From contig NZ_JAJTHI010000022.1 in assembly GCF_021298855.1 (NCBI RefSeq), positions 1-64,000 on the forward strand: a stretch of 64,000 nucleotides of DNA, written 5' to 3'. Of this stretch, positions 52,198 to 60,942 are shown piece by piece. The notes under the pieces were generated by a model. It had not been told where the DNA came from. It did no database searches and saw only the letters and a program-made list of their open reading frames with translations. The translations under genes were made by a program, and so were the position numbers. Within the stretch, counting starts at the first letter, position 1. Every line of letters begins with the position of its first letter. This stretch comes from Gemmatimonas sp. GTDB lineage: Bacteria; Gemmatimonadota; Gemmatimonadetes; Gemmatimonadales; Gemmatimonadaceae.

Positions 52198-53520
52198 ATG
52201 ACACGGCCCACCACATCGCCCGTGGCCCGCAGCGTGGTGCCGCGCGTGGCATCCCTGTCGTGCCCCTCGTGCGGCGCCGCCATCGAGATGCGGGCCCAGG
52301 GATGGGCCGAGAGCGTCGTGTGTGCCGCCTGTGGCGCGCAGCTCGATGCCGCCAACGACACCCTGCGTGTCCTGCAGTACGGGGAGGCCGTACGCCTCAA
52401 GCCGCGCATTCCGTTGGGCACGCGCGGGGTGTTGCGGCGTGTCACCTGGGAAGTGATCGGCTGCCAGGTGGTCACCATTACCGTCGAAGGGACCGACTAC
52501 TCGTGGACGGAGTACGTCTGCTTCAATCCGTATCGCGGGTTTCTGTACCTGTCGGAATACGACGGCCACTGGAACGTCATCGAGAAGCTCAAGTGGCGCC
52601 CCCGCGGCGGCGTGAGCGACGGGCAGCTGACCCTCACCCACGATGGCCGTCGCTACAAGCACTTCCAGACGGCGCTGGCGCGAACCACGGCCGCGCTCGG
52701 CGAATTCCCGTGGGAGCTGCGCGTGGGCGACTCCGTGGTGAGCCGGGATTTCGTCGACCCGCCCTTCATCCTCAGTGCCGAGGAGTCGGCGGGTGAGGTC
52801 ACCTTCTCCCGTGGCACCTACACGCCGCCGGAGGAGATCGCCCGGGCCTTCGGCATCCCCTCGCTCCTCACGCCGATCGGCGTTTTCGCCAACCAGCCCA
52901 ACCCGTACGGCGACCTCCCCAAGCGCATGGGGCAACGGTTCCTCATCGGCCTGCTGGTGCTGTTCATGATGCTCTTCGCGAACCTCATCTTCTCCAGCAA
53001 GCGCACCGTCTTCTCGCAGGCGTCCACCTTCGATCGCACCACCGGGGTCAGCGGCGCCTTCGTGACGCCGCCGTTCACCCTCGACGGGCGCCCCTCGGGC
53101 GTGGCGATCGATGTCGCCGCGGCACTCGACAACGACTGGGTGTTCTTCACGCTGTCGCTCATCAACGAGCAGACCGGCGAGACGCGCGAGGTCACGCGCC
53201 AGCTCGCGTACTATTCCGGCCAGGACAGTGACGGCTCGTGGTCGGAGGGGGATCGCTCCGAGACGGTGCGTCTGTCGGCCGTCCCTGCGGGCCGCTATTT
53301 CCTGCGCGTCGAACCCGAAGGGGGCGAGGTCGGACGACCGCGTGTCGGATACACCATCGCGGTTCGTCGCGACGTGCCGCACTACGGCTTCTACGCGGTG
53401 GCGTTCCTCGCACTCCTCACACCCATGGTGTTCGCGCTCTTCCCGTCTGCCGCCTTCGAGAACCGGCGCTGGGCCGAGAGCGATCATCCCATCGGCGGCA
53501 CCTCCAGCAGCGAAGAGTGA
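52198..53520 (+). CDS. Zinc-ribbon DUF4178 membrane protein (second copy)
   Basis: 440 residues. The N-terminal zinc ribbon (CPSCG and CAACG) precedes a DUF4178 domain (about 60-200: ITVEGTDYSWTEYVCFNPYRG, YLSEYDGHWNVIEKLKW). A membrane helix follows (FLIGLLVLFMMLFANLIF), then a beta-rich, probably periplasmic domain (about 290-395), and a second helix (FYAVAFLALLTPMVFALF) with a short acidic tail. The topology puts the ribbon and DUF4178 in the cytoplasm and a sensor-like domain outside. Separated by 10 bp from the first DUF4178 gene and 2 bp from the next gene. Confidence 0.85.
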   Translation: MTRPTTSPVARSVVPRVASLSCPSCGAAIEMRAQGWAESVVCAACGAQLDAANDTLRVLQYGEAVRLKPRIPLGTRGVLRRVTWEVIGCQVVTITVEGTDYSWTEYVCFNPYRGFLYLSEYDGHWNVIEKLKWRPRGGVSDGQLTLTHDGRRYKHFQTALARTTAALGEFPWELRVGDSVVSRDFVDPPFILSAEESAGEVTFSRGTYTPPEEIARAFGIPSLLTPIGVFANQPNPYGDLPKRMGQRFLIGLLVLFMMLFANLIFSSKRTVFSQASTFDRTTGVSGAFVTPPFTLDGRPSGVAIDVAAALDNDWVFFTLSLINEQTGETREVTRQLAYYSGQDSDGSWSEGDRSETVRLSAVPAGRYFLRVEPEGGEVGRPRVGYTIAVRRDVPHYGFYAVAFLALLTPMVFALFPSAAFENRRWAESDHPIGGTSSSEE

Positions 53521-53522
53521 AC

Positions 53523-53708
53523 ATGGGCCCTCGCCTCTACACCGTCTGGCTCGCCCTGGTGCTCGCCCTGCTCGGCATGGCGCAGTATCGCGGCTGGACG
53601 CTCACGCGCGCCAACGAAACGCGCAACGATCCGCGTTCGGTGCGCGACAATCCGGGCGCGTATCGCTCGTCGTACTACATCCCCGGGCGCACGCTCCGTG
53701 GCAAGTGA
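53523..53708 (+). CDS. 61-residue single-pass membrane peptide
   Basis: 61 residues, ATG 53523, starting 2 bp after the preceding stop. One N-terminal membrane helix (LYTVWLALVLALLGMAQYRG) is followed by a polar tail with NETRNDPRSVRDNPGAYRSS. No family recognised. Tight spacing inside the operon and good codon context make it a real gene; the longer track ORF from 53238 overlaps DUF4178 in another frame. It is probably a small subunit of the membrane assembly. Confidence 0.7.
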   Translation: MGPRLYTVWLALVLALLGMAQYRGWTLTRANETRNDPRSVRDNPGAYRSSYYIPGRTLRGK

Positions 53709-53732
53709 CACCCCACGCATGAGGATTCAGGC

Positions 53733-53945
53733 ATGAACGGACAGTTCGTGGAGAACGTCGTCAACTCCGCCGCTTTTGCGCTCATCGGCATCGTGATGTT
53801 CGTGGCGGCCTTCTTCATCCTCGATGCCCTCACCCCCGGCAAGCTCTGGGACGAGATCAGCGAGAAGCAGAACACCGCGGCAGCCATTCTCATGGGGTCG
53901 GTCGCCATCGCCCTCGGCATCATCGTCGCGGCCGCCATTCACTGA
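53733..53945 (+). CDS. DUF350 family membrane protein
   Basis: 70 residues with two membrane helices (AFALIGIVMFVAAFFILDAL and AAAILMGSVAIALGIIVAAA) separated by PGKLWDEISEKQNTA, the DUF350 pattern with its conserved acidic/Asn segment. This copy holds a single DUF350 unit. GAGG lies upstream of the ATG. DUF350 proteins occur with DUF4178, PspA-like and polyamine-related genes and may form small membrane channels or anchors; the function is unproven. Confidence 0.85.
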   Translation: MNGQFVENVVNSAAFALIGIVMFVAAFFILDALTPGKLWDEISEKQNTAAAILMGSVAIALGIIVAAAIH

Positions 53946-54001
53946 CGCGCGCGGCATCGCGCGCGGGGCATCGCGCCGACGACCGCGTCACCAGGGTTCC
54001 C

Positions 54002-55498
54002 GTGCAACTCGCGCTGTTCCTATCCGTCTGCCTCATCGCGGCGTGCGGGCTCATCTACGAGCTCGTCGCGGGAGCGCTCGCGTCGTATCTGCTGGGCGAC
54101 AGCGTCACGCAGTTCTCCACGATCATCGGCACCTATCTCTTCGCCATGGGCATCGGGAGCTGGCTGTCCCGCTTCGTGGTGCGCGGGGTCGTGACCCGCT
54201 TCGTCATCATCGAACTGCTCGTCGGCGTGGTGGGGGGGCTGTCGTCGCTCGCGCTCTTCCTCGCGTTCGCGTATACCGAGGCGTTTCGCCCCACGCTGTA
54301 TGCGCTGGTGCTGCTCATCGGCATCCTGGTGGGACTCGAGGTGCCGCTGCTCATGCGCATCCTCAAGGATCGCTATTCGTTCAAGGACGTCGTGGCGAAC
54401 GTGCTCACGTTCGACTACATCGGCGCCCTCGTGGCCTCGCTGCTGTTCCCGCTGCTGCTGGTGCCTCGGCTGGGCCTCGTGCGCTCCGCGCTGCTGTTCG
54501 GGGTGATCAACGTGGCCGTGGGGCTGTGGAGTACCTGGCTCTTCCGTGATGTGCTGCCGCGACGGCGCTGGCTGCAGGGCGCCGGCATGCTGGCGCTCCT
54601 CGTGCTGGGTGGCGGCCTCTGGAAGGGGCAGGCCATTACCACGTTGGCCGAGGAGGGGATGTATGCCGATCCCATCATCCTGGCGAAGGACACCCGCTAT
54701 CAGCGCCTCGTGCTCACCAGCTGGAAGGACGACCTGCGCCTCTACCTCAACGGGCATCTGCAGTTCGCGTCGCGCGACGAGTATCGCTATCACGAGGCGC
54801 TGGTGCACCCCGGGCTCGCCGCCGCGCGAGCCCGCGGGCGGGTGCTGGTGCTGGGCGGCGGCGATGGCCTCGCGGTGCGCGAGATCCTCCGGTACCCCGA
54901 CGTGCAGCGGGTCACGCTGGTGGATCTGGACGAGGGCATGACCCGCTTGTTTCAGTCGCATCCGCGGCTCACGCGGCTCAATGCGGACGCGCTCAACGAT
55001 CCACGCGTGACGGTGGTCAATGCCGACGCCTTCACCTGGCTCGCCGCCAATGCGGCGCAGTTCGATTTCGTGATCGTCGACTTTCCCGATCCGTCCAACT
55101 ATCACGTAGGCAAGCTGTACACGAGTGCCTTCTATCGCCTCGTGCGGCAGCACCTCGCGCCGGGCGCGTTCATTGCGGTGCAAAGCACGTCGCCCATGTT
55201 TGCGCGGCAGTCGTACTGGAGCATCGTGGCCACGCTCGAGGGCGCAGGCCTTCGCACCTGGCCGTACCATGTGTACGTGCCAAGCTTCGGCGAGTGGGGG
55301 TTCGTGATTGCGGGGGTCGACAGCTATGCGCCCCCGGCCCAGCTGCCTGCGGGCTTGCGCTATCTCACGGCCCGGGCCGTCCCGACGCTCTTCGATTTCC
55401 CGGCAGACATGCAGCGCGTGCCCGCCGAGGCCAACCGGCTCAACGATCAGGTGCTCGTGCGCTATTACGAGCACGAGTTCGATGCCATCAATCGCTAG
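54002..55498 (+). CDS. Membrane-anchored spermidine-synthase-like aminopropyltransferase
   Basis: 498 residues from GTG 54002. About seven membrane helices (residues 1-210) precede a spermidine-synthase domain: VLVLGGGDGLAVREIL for the donor-binding loop, VTLVDLD for ribose contact, NADAFTWL, and IVDFPDPSNYHVGKLY with the DxxDP-type catalytic motif. It should transfer an aminopropyl group from decarboxylated AdoMet made by the SpeD of the same operon. The acceptor is unknown and could be membrane-associated. Fusion to a transporter-like membrane module is known for this branch. Confidence 0.88.
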   Translation: MQLALFLSVCLIAACGLIYELVAGALASYLLGDSVTQFSTIIGTYLFAMGIGSWLSRFVVRGVVTRFVIIELLVGVVGGLSSLALFLAFAYTEAFRPTLYALVLLIGILVGLEVPLLMRILKDRYSFKDVVANVLTFDYIGALVASLLFPLLLVPRLGLVRSALLFGVINVAVGLWSTWLFRDVLPRRRWLQGAGMLALLVLGGGLWKGQAITTLAEEGMYADPIILAKDTRYQRLVLTSWKDDLRLYLNGHLQFASRDEYRYHEALVHPGLAAARARGRVLVLGGGDGLAVREILRYPDVQRVTLVDLDEGMTRLFQSHPRLTRLNADALNDPRVTVVNADAFTWLAANAAQFDFVIVDFPDPSNYHVGKLYTSAFYRLVRQHLAPGAFIAVQSTSPMFARQSYWSIVATLEGAGLRTWPYHVYVPSFGEWGFVIAGVDSYAPPAQLPAGLRYLTARAVPTLFDFPADMQRVPAEANRLNDQVLVRYYEHEFDAINR

Positions 55499-55519
55499 AC
55501 GCGCGACGCGAGGCGGCGC

Positions 55520-57196
55520 GTGATTACGCGGCGGGCGTTGCTGCAGCGTGCGGCGCAGGCGGCAGCGCAGGTTGCAGCGCAGGCGGCGGCGGGGGCGGCG
55601 GCCCTCACCGTGGTGGCGCCGCCGGTGGTCGGCGCCGCTCCCGCCCTGGTGGGGCTCACGCAGAAGGGGCGCGTCATTGGCGGAGGCTTCGTGGACGACG
55701 ATGCCGCGGCGGGGCATGCCTTGCGGGATGGGGGCGTCACGCCCACCCACGCACGCACCGAGCGCACCGTGGCCGTGGCCATCGTGGGGGGTGGCATTGG
55801 TGGGCTGAGCGCCGCCTGGCGACTCGATGCGCGCGGGCTCACCGACTGGACGCTACTCGAGCTTGGTGCCCAGCTGGGCGGCAATGCCCGCTCGGCAGAG
55901 TACCCCGGACTCGACGGGTTGCGTGCACCGTGGGGCGCGCACTACCTCCCCGTTCCCGCCACCCATGCCGTGCATGTGCGCGAACTCTGTCGCGAACTGG
56001 GGCTGCTCTCACCAACCGGCGAGTGGGACGAGACGGTGCTCTGCCACGCGCCGCAGGAGCGCATCTGGCACCACGGCCGCTGGCGCGAAGGACTCGATCC
56101 CCTCGATGCGGCCACTGCGGCCGAGCGGCGGCAGTTTGCCCAGTTCGAATCGCTGGTCGCAGAGTGGCGCGCGAGCGGCATGTTCAGCGTGCCGTCGGCG
56201 CAGGGCCATGCGGTGCGCGAGGAGGCCAGGCGGCGCGGCGGCCTGGCGGCGAGGCGCGCACGCGACGTGGAGGCGCTCGATCGGGTGACGGCCGATCAGT
56301 GGCTACGGTCGCTCCGGCTCGATGCCCCGGCGCTGCGCTGGTGGGTGGAGTACGGCACGCGCGACGACTATGGCGCGTCGCTGCAGCAGGCCAGCGCCTG
56401 GGCGGCGATGCACTACTTTGCGGCAAGGGGGGAGGAGGAGCTGGGTCCGCTCACCTGGCCGGAGGGCAACGACTATCTCGTCCGCGCCCTGACGCGCCGG
56501 TTGTCGCGTCGCGGCGACGCGCGCGGGCGCCCGCGCCTGCAGGCCGCAGCGCCCGTGCTGCAGCTCGAGCGCCGTGGCACCGCATGGCAGCTCGATACGC
56601 CCCGCGAGCGCATCATCGCCGAGGCCGTGGTGTGGGCCGCTCCGTTGTTCGTGCTTCCCCGCGTGTTGCGCACCGCGGTGCTCCCGGTGAGCCTCGAGTA
56701 CGCGCCGTGGATGGTGGCCAACCTCGTGCTCGACCGGCCTCCGGCAGAGCGCGGCGCGCCCATGGCGTGGGACAACGTGATCTACGGCAGTAGCGCACTG
56801 GGGTACGTGAATGCGCAGCATCAGCAACTTGGCACCCCGCGAACGACGCAGCTGTGGACCTGGTATCACGCGCTCACCGATCGTTCTGCGGTGGAGGCGC
56901 GGCAGCAGCTGCGCGACACGCCGTGGAGTGCGTGGCGTGACCATATCATTGCCGACCTGCAGCGTGCCCACCCCGACATCGCGCAACGGCTGGTGCGTAT
57001 CGACATCAGGCGCTGGGGGCACGCAATGGCCCGCCCCGTCCCCGGGGCGCTGGCGCGCGTCCAGGCGCTGCAGGCGTGGCAGCCTGGACCGCGATTGTTC
57101 ATGGCCCACGCAGACCTCAGTAACTTGAGTCTCTTCGAGGAAGCGCAGTGGCATGGCGTGGCGGCGGCCGATCGGGTCGTGCGCGCACTGCAATGA
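55520..57196 (+). CDS. Tat-exported FAD-dependent amine-oxidase-like oxidoreductase
   Basis: 558 residues from GTG 55520. The N-terminus MITRRALLQRAAQ is a twin-arginine signal followed by a long Ala-rich hydrophobic stretch. The FAD-binding motif VAIVGGGIGGLSAAWRL starts near residue 84, with NARS and GAHYLPVPATH downstream. The C-terminal region resembles flavin amine oxidases (LFMAHADLSNLSLFEEAQWHG). Likely located in the periplasm with FAD bound. As last gene of the polyamine operon it may oxidise a product of the upstream enzymes; this is inferred from position. Confidence 0.83.
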   Translation: MITRRALLQRAAQAAAQVAAQAAAGAAALTVVAPPVVGAAPALVGLTQKGRVIGGGFVDDDAAAGHALRDGGVTPTHARTERTVAVAIVGGGIGGLSAAWRLDARGLTDWTLLELGAQLGGNARSAEYPGLDGLRAPWGAHYLPVPATHAVHVRELCRELGLLSPTGEWDETVLCHAPQERIWHHGRWREGLDPLDAATAAERRQFAQFESLVAEWRASGMFSVPSAQGHAVREEARRRGGLAARRARDVEALDRVTADQWLRSLRLDAPALRWWVEYGTRDDYGASLQQASAWAAMHYFAARGEEELGPLTWPEGNDYLVRALTRRLSRRGDARGRPRLQAAAPVLQLERRGTAWQLDTPRERIIAEAVVWAAPLFVLPRVLRTAVLPVSLEYAPWMVANLVLDRPPAERGAPMAWDNVIYGSSALGYVNAQHQQLGTPRTTQLWTWYHALTDRSAVEARQQLRDTPWSAWRDHIIADLQRAHPDIAQRLVRIDIRRWGHAMARPVPGALARVQALQAWQPGPRLFMAHADLSNLSLFEEAQWHGVAAADRVVRALQ

Positions 57197-57236
57197 TGCG
57201 CCTCCCCGTTTGCGGTGCCTCCTCCGACCATCGCCC

Positions 57237-58764
57237 ATGAACACACACGCCTTTGCCTGGCCTGAGCCGGCACCATCCCTGGCCCGAGCCGTGGGGGCCG
57301 ACTTCCTGCTCCAGCGTGAAATCGGGCGCGGGGGCATGGGCGTGGTGTATCTGGCCGAGGATACGCAGCTGCACCGGCAGGTGGCCATCAAGACACTCCC
57401 GCCGCACCTCGCCGCCGATCCGGCGGTGCGCGAGCGCTTCCTGCGAGAGGCGCGCACGGCCGCCGCGCTGTCGCATCCCAACATCGTGCCCATCTACTCC
57501 GCCGCCGAGCGCGACGCGGTGGTCTACTTCACCATGGGGTACGTGAAGGGCGAGTCGCTCGCCGAACGGCTCGCGCAGACGGGCCCCTTCGACGTGCCGA
57601 GCGCGGTCGCGGTCATGTGACAGCTGGCGCTGGCCCTCGAGGCCGCGCACGCGCTCGGGGTGCTGCTCTTCCGCCTGCTCACCGGGCGATTCCCCTTCGA
57701 ACGCAGCACCCCCCTCGGCGGTGCTGGTGGCGCACGTGAACACGGCGCCGCCCCGCCTGCACGAGCTGCGCCCCGATCTGCCTGGCTGGCTCGATACGCT
57801 GGTGGCGGCGCTCCTCGAAAAGCGCCCCGGCGACCGTATCCCATCGGCGCGGGCCCTGCTGGAATCGCTGGGCGAATCAGGCGTGCTCGCGCCGCAGGGC
57901 AAGGCACCGCCGGGGCCCACCGCCGGAGCGGAGGCGTGGCTATCCTCGACCGAGGCGGACGCCGTATGGGCGCGGGCGGCGGAGCTTCAGGCAAACACCG
58001 GCATGATGGTGCCGCCGGCGCAGTTCCCGGCGTCACCACCGGCGGCGTCGCCAACCCGCGGCTACGACGTGACAATGGTGAAGGACGCAGCGTCGGAGGC
58101 CGGTATCGCGCCCCGGTACGTGGAGCGCGCCCTCGCCGAACGCGAGGTGGCCAACGCCCTTGCCCAGGTCACGGTGGTACCGGGCCCGCGCATGCAGAAG
58201 CCACGCAATGCCTGGCTGGGCGAATACACGAAGATCGAGTACGAGAGTGTGCTGGACGGCGAGATCTCCCTCGAGGCGTTCGAGGAGCTGGCCGACATCG
58301 CACGTCGCTCACTGGGCGACCTGATCGCCGTCAACGCGGTGGGGCGTACACTGACGATCAACGTGAACAGCGCCCGGCAGGCTCAACAGGGGATGGTGCG
58401 GCTGCTGCAGGTCACGGTGGCCGTGCGCAACGGGCGTACCACCGTGCGGGCCTACGAGGACCTGAGCGGGGTGGCGGCCGGCGTGTACGCCGCCCTTGGG
58501 GCCGGGATTGGGGTGGTGGCCGGCGGGGTCACCGCGGCCACACTGTCCAAGTCCATGGGCTCGCTGGTCGGCGTCGGTGCCTGGCTGGGGATTCTCGCCG
58601 GGACCCTCGGCGGCGCGCGGGTGGCCTTCCAGTTCAGCTCCCGGTCCAAGCAACAGGAGTTGCGGGACCTGGTGCTGGAGCTGGCACGGTTCGCCAGCGC
58701 CTCGCTCGCCCATCCTGAACGCCCCACGCCCCCCGAACCCCGAGACCCTTCCGCCAGCCGCTAG
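57237..58764 (+). pseudogene. Decayed Ser/Thr protein kinase gene
   Basis: The 5-prime part encodes a normal kinase N-lobe (IGRGGMGVVYLAEDTQL, VAIKTL with the ATP Lys) that stops at TGA 57618 after SAVAVM. The same frame then continues QLALALEAAHALGV joined directly to LLFRLLTGRFPFERSTP. The catalytic loop (HRD), DFG and activation segment are missing. A C6 run at about 57708-57713 then shifts the frame, and AVLVAHVNTAPPRL continues in the frame of the 57721-58764 ORF. Three lesions, one of them a large internal deletion, argue for true decay rather than sequencing error. Confidence 0.85.
57721..58764 (+). CDS. Open 3-prime fragment of the decayed kinase gene, with C-terminal membrane module
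   Basis: 347 codons from GTG 57721. It begins with the end of the kinase C-lobe (LPGWLDTLVAALLEKRPGDRIP), then a linker and an unrecognised domain (about 115-250) with LGEYTKIEYESVLDGEISLE and NAVGRTLTINVNSARQ. Two Gly-rich membrane helices (AALGAGIGVVAGGVTAATL and LVGVGAWLGILAGTLGG) are near the end. It has stayed open over a long stretch, so it might still be translated as a separate membrane protein, but it has no convincing ribosome binding site. Confidence 0.45.
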   Translation: MLVAHVNTAPPRLHELRPDLPGWLDTLVAALLEKRPGDRIPSARALLESLGESGVLAPQGKAPPGPTAGAEAWLSSTEADAVWARAAELQANTGMMVPPAQFPASPPAASPTRGYDVTMVKDAASEAGIAPRYVERALAEREVANALAQVTVVPGPRMQKPRNAWLGEYTKIEYESVLDGEISLEAFEELADIARRSLGDLIAVNAVGRTLTINVNSARQAQQGMVRLLQVTVAVRNGRTTVRAYEDLSGVAAGVYAALGAGIGVVAGGVTAATLSKSMGSLVGVGAWLGILAGTLGGARVAFQFSSRSKQQELRDLVLELARFASASLAHPERPTPPEPRDPSASR

Positions 58765-58767
58765 CTT
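58762..58767 (+). promoter_or_regulatory. Candidate -10 element for the GroES-like gene
   Basis: TAGCTT lies seven bases before the ATG at 58775, overlapping the 3-prime end of the decayed kinase frame. It would give a nearly leaderless message. Confidence 0.35.
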
Positions 58768-58774
58768 TCAGCGC

Positions 58775-59158
58775 ATGACCAAGAAGCGTTTGATCGTCGT
58801 CGGGGATCGTGTCCTGGTGAAGCTCGAGGATGGGGAGCAGCGCTCGAAGGTGGGGCTGTATCTCCCGCCAACGGCGGTGGACAATCAGGCGGTGCAGGGT
58901 GGGGAGATTGTGGCCACTGGGCCTGGACTGGCCCTGCCGGATCTGGCCGATCAGGGGGACGAGCCGTGGCGGATTGGCGGACAGGCGGGGCGCGAGGCGC
59001 GCTACGTGCCCATGCAGGCCCAGGTGGGCGACTACGCGCTCTTTTTCCGCAAGGCCGCCGTGGAGATCACCTTCGAAAACGAACAGTATCTCGTGGTCCC
59101 GCAGGCCGCCATTCTGGCGCTGGTGCGGGAACCCCGAGAGGATATCCCTGACTACTGA
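58775..59158 (+). CDS. GroES-like co-chaperonin (Cpn10 fold)
   Basis: 127 residues from ATG 58775. The Cpn10 pattern is visible: VVGDRVLVKLEDGEQRSKVGLYLPP, GEIVATGPG, VGDYALFFRKAAVEITFENEQYLVVPQAAILALV. It is longer than canonical GroES (about 97 residues) because of an insertion around residues 55-77 (LALPDLADQGDEPWRIGGQA), and no groEL is adjacent, so it is probably a divergent paralogue. It lies 14 bp before the bacilliredoxin gene, suggesting a shared protein-quality or redox-stress role. Confidence 0.85.
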   Translation: MTKKRLIVVGDRVLVKLEDGEQRSKVGLYLPPTAVDNQAVQGGEIVATGPGLALPDLADQGDEPWRIGGQAGREARYVPMQAQVGDYALFFRKAAVEITFENEQYLVVPQAAILALVREPREDIPDY

Positions 59159-59172
59159 AGGAGCCGGCACAC

Positions 59173-59598
59173 ATGATGTACCCCGAACAGCTGCTCATTC
59201 CCATGCGCCAGGAGCTCACGCGGCTTGGCGTGGAGGAGCTCAAGACGGTGGCTGAGGTCGATGCGAAGTTCGCCGAGCACAAGGGCACGGCGCTCGTGGT
59301 GGTGAACTCGGTGTGCGGGTGCGCGGCCCGCAACGCGCGTCCAGCGGTCGCCATGGCGCTCCAGCACACCGTGAAGCCTGATGTGGCCACCACGGTGTTC
59401 GCCGGGCAGGACAAGGAGGCCACGGAGCGGGCGCGCAGCTACTTCACCGGCTACCGGCCGTCGTCCCCCAGCATCGCCCTGCTCAAGGACGGTGATGTGG
59501 TATTCATGCTCGAGCGGTACCAGATCGAGGGGCGCAGCGCGCAGGAGATCGCGGCCGACCTGACGCACGCGTTCGACGAGCACTGCGCGCCAGCGTGA
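59173..59598 (+). CDS. BrxA/BrxB family bacilliredoxin
   Basis: 141 residues, the standard length. MYPEQLLIPMRQEL opens the protein, the active site is VVVNSVCGCAARNARPA with the CGC motif of the family, and SSPSIALLKDGDVVFMLERYQIEGRSAQEIA follows the thioredoxin-like fold. Bacilliredoxins remove bacillithiol from oxidised proteins in Firmicutes; the partner thiol in this organism is not evident. ATG is preceded by GGAG. Ends at a strong bidirectional hairpin. Confidence 0.93.
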   Translation: MMYPEQLLIPMRQELTRLGVEELKTVAEVDAKFAEHKGTALVVVNSVCGCAARNARPAVAMALQHTVKPDVATTVFAGQDKEATERARSYFTGYRPSSPSIALLKDGDVVFMLERYQIEGRSAQEIAADLTHAFDEHCAPA

Positions 59599-59642
59599 CC
59601 CGAGGCCGCCGGCGGGGGATACACCCGCCGGGCGGCCTCGGG
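59599..59642. terminator. Strong bidirectional hairpin
   Basis: Stem CCCGAGGCCGCCGGCGGG pairs with its complement with one bulged G and an 8-base loop. It lies between the convergent bacilliredoxin and ABC permease genes and probably ends both transcripts. Confidence 0.8.
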
Positions 59643-59655
59643 ACCGCGGCACCGG

Positions 59656-60942
59656 TCACCCGTTCACGCGAATCCAGCGCGCGATTTCGGCGAGTGACGG
59701 CCGCTTGCCGTACATGAGCAGCGCCGTGCGATAGAGCCGCGCCGCCGCCACCATGGCGGCGAGGGCCGAGATCACGAGGAGCACGATGGAGAGCACCAGT
59801 TCGCTCGCCGGCACCGACGCCAGCCCAAGCCGCAGCGGCATGAGGATGGGCGACGAGAATGGCACGATGCTCATCGTGCGGGCAATGGGGCCATCGGGGT
59901 CGCTCAGCGCGGGCTGCAGCAACGCCATACTCCCCACCAACAGCGAGACCAACGGGGTCTGCGCCTGCTGCGCCTCCTGCTCGGAGCTCACGATGGAGCC
60001 CACCGCGGCGAAGAGCGCCGCGTACAGGATGTACCCAAACACGAAATAGGCGAGCAGCGGGGCCAGTTCGAACAGGGTGAACGCGGGGAGCGTTATGCTC
60101 GTGCTCGTAACCCCGAGCGCACCCAGCAGGCGCCCGCGATTGGCCAGCAGCGTCACCGCGCTGGCGGTCCAGAAGCCCAGCTGCACCAGCGCCACGCCGC
60201 CAATACCGAGCACCTTGCCCGTGAGCAACACGCGCGGCGACACGCTCGCCAGCACCAGCTCCGAGACGCGCGACTGCTTCTCCTCGGTCACGCCCCGCAG
60301 CACGATCTGGCCATACAGCACGATGATCAGGTACAGCAGCAGCGCCACACCAGCGCCAAACAGCAGATTCACCTGCGCCGACCCGCTGCGGCCATCCCTC
60401 ATGACGCGTTCCACGGTGGCCGTTATGCGCAGCTTCGCAATGCGCTGCGCCTGCTCGAGGTCGATGCCCGCATCGGCCACGCGCCGCCGCAGTAGCTCAC
60501 GCTCGGCAGCCGCCTGCACGCGCTCGGAGGTGACGATCGGCGCCCCGCCGGCCAGCAGCAGCCGCATACTGCCCACCGCCAGGGTGTTGGCGTCGATCAC
60601 CGCCACCGCCGGCAGCGCGTTGCTCCCCAGGCGCGTGCGCAGCGAGTCCAGCACCTTCCCGGAGTCGGTGGCCGTCACGGCAATGACGGTGGCCCGCTGG
60701 CCGGTGGCCATGAGTCCCCCCGCCAGCTCCGTGGCTATGCCGTCTCCCATCGTCGTCCCGGTACCGTCAACGATCACCATGGACGAGAAGTCCACCGACC
60801 GCGACGACAGGTATGCCAGGTACGGCGGGCCGATGAACAGCACCGCAAAGAGGAGGGGAGCGAAGAGCGTGCTTGCCAGAAACCACTTGGAGCGGACGCG
60901 CTCGCCGAACTCCCGTTCAATGACCGCCAGCAGCTTACCCAT
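59656..60942 (-). CDS. ABC-2 type transporter permease (NatB-like)
   Basis: 428 residues. First helix after KLLAVIEREFGERVRSKWFL, a large periplasmic domain (about 45-205), then five C-terminal helices including YLIIVLYGQIVLRGVTEEKQ followed by SRVSELVLASVSP, the NatB/ABC2_membrane_3 signature. It exports an unknown substrate, possibly sodium or a peptide, with the ATPase encoded just upstream. The start overlaps the ATPase gene by 8 bp. Confidence 0.92.
   Translation of the reverse strand: MGKLLAVIEREFGERVRSKWFLASTLFAPLLFAVLFIGPPYLAYLSSRSVDFSSMVIVDGTGTTMGDGIATELAGGLMATGQRATVIAVTATDSGKVLDSLRTRLGSNALPAVAVIDANTLAVGSMRLLLAGGAPIVTSERVQAAAERELLRRRVADAGIDLEQAQRIAKLRITATVERVMRDGRSGSAQVNLLFGAGVALLLYLIIVLYGQIVLRGVTEEKQSRVSELVLASVSPRVLLTGKVLGIGGVALVQLGFWTASAVTLLANRGRLLGALGVTSTSITLPAFTLFELAPLLAYFVFGYILYAALFAAVGSIVSSEQEAQQAQTPLVSLLVGSMALLQPALSDPDGPIARTMSIVPFSSPILMPLRLGLASVPASELVLSIVLLVISALAAMVAAARLYRTALLMYGKRPSLAEIARWIRVNG

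Noticed and set aside
57721-58764. Independent new membrane protein gene
   Set aside because: Its first 60 codons are clearly the end of a kinase lobe, so it is better read as the 3-prime part of the decayed kinase; translation on its own is not excluded.
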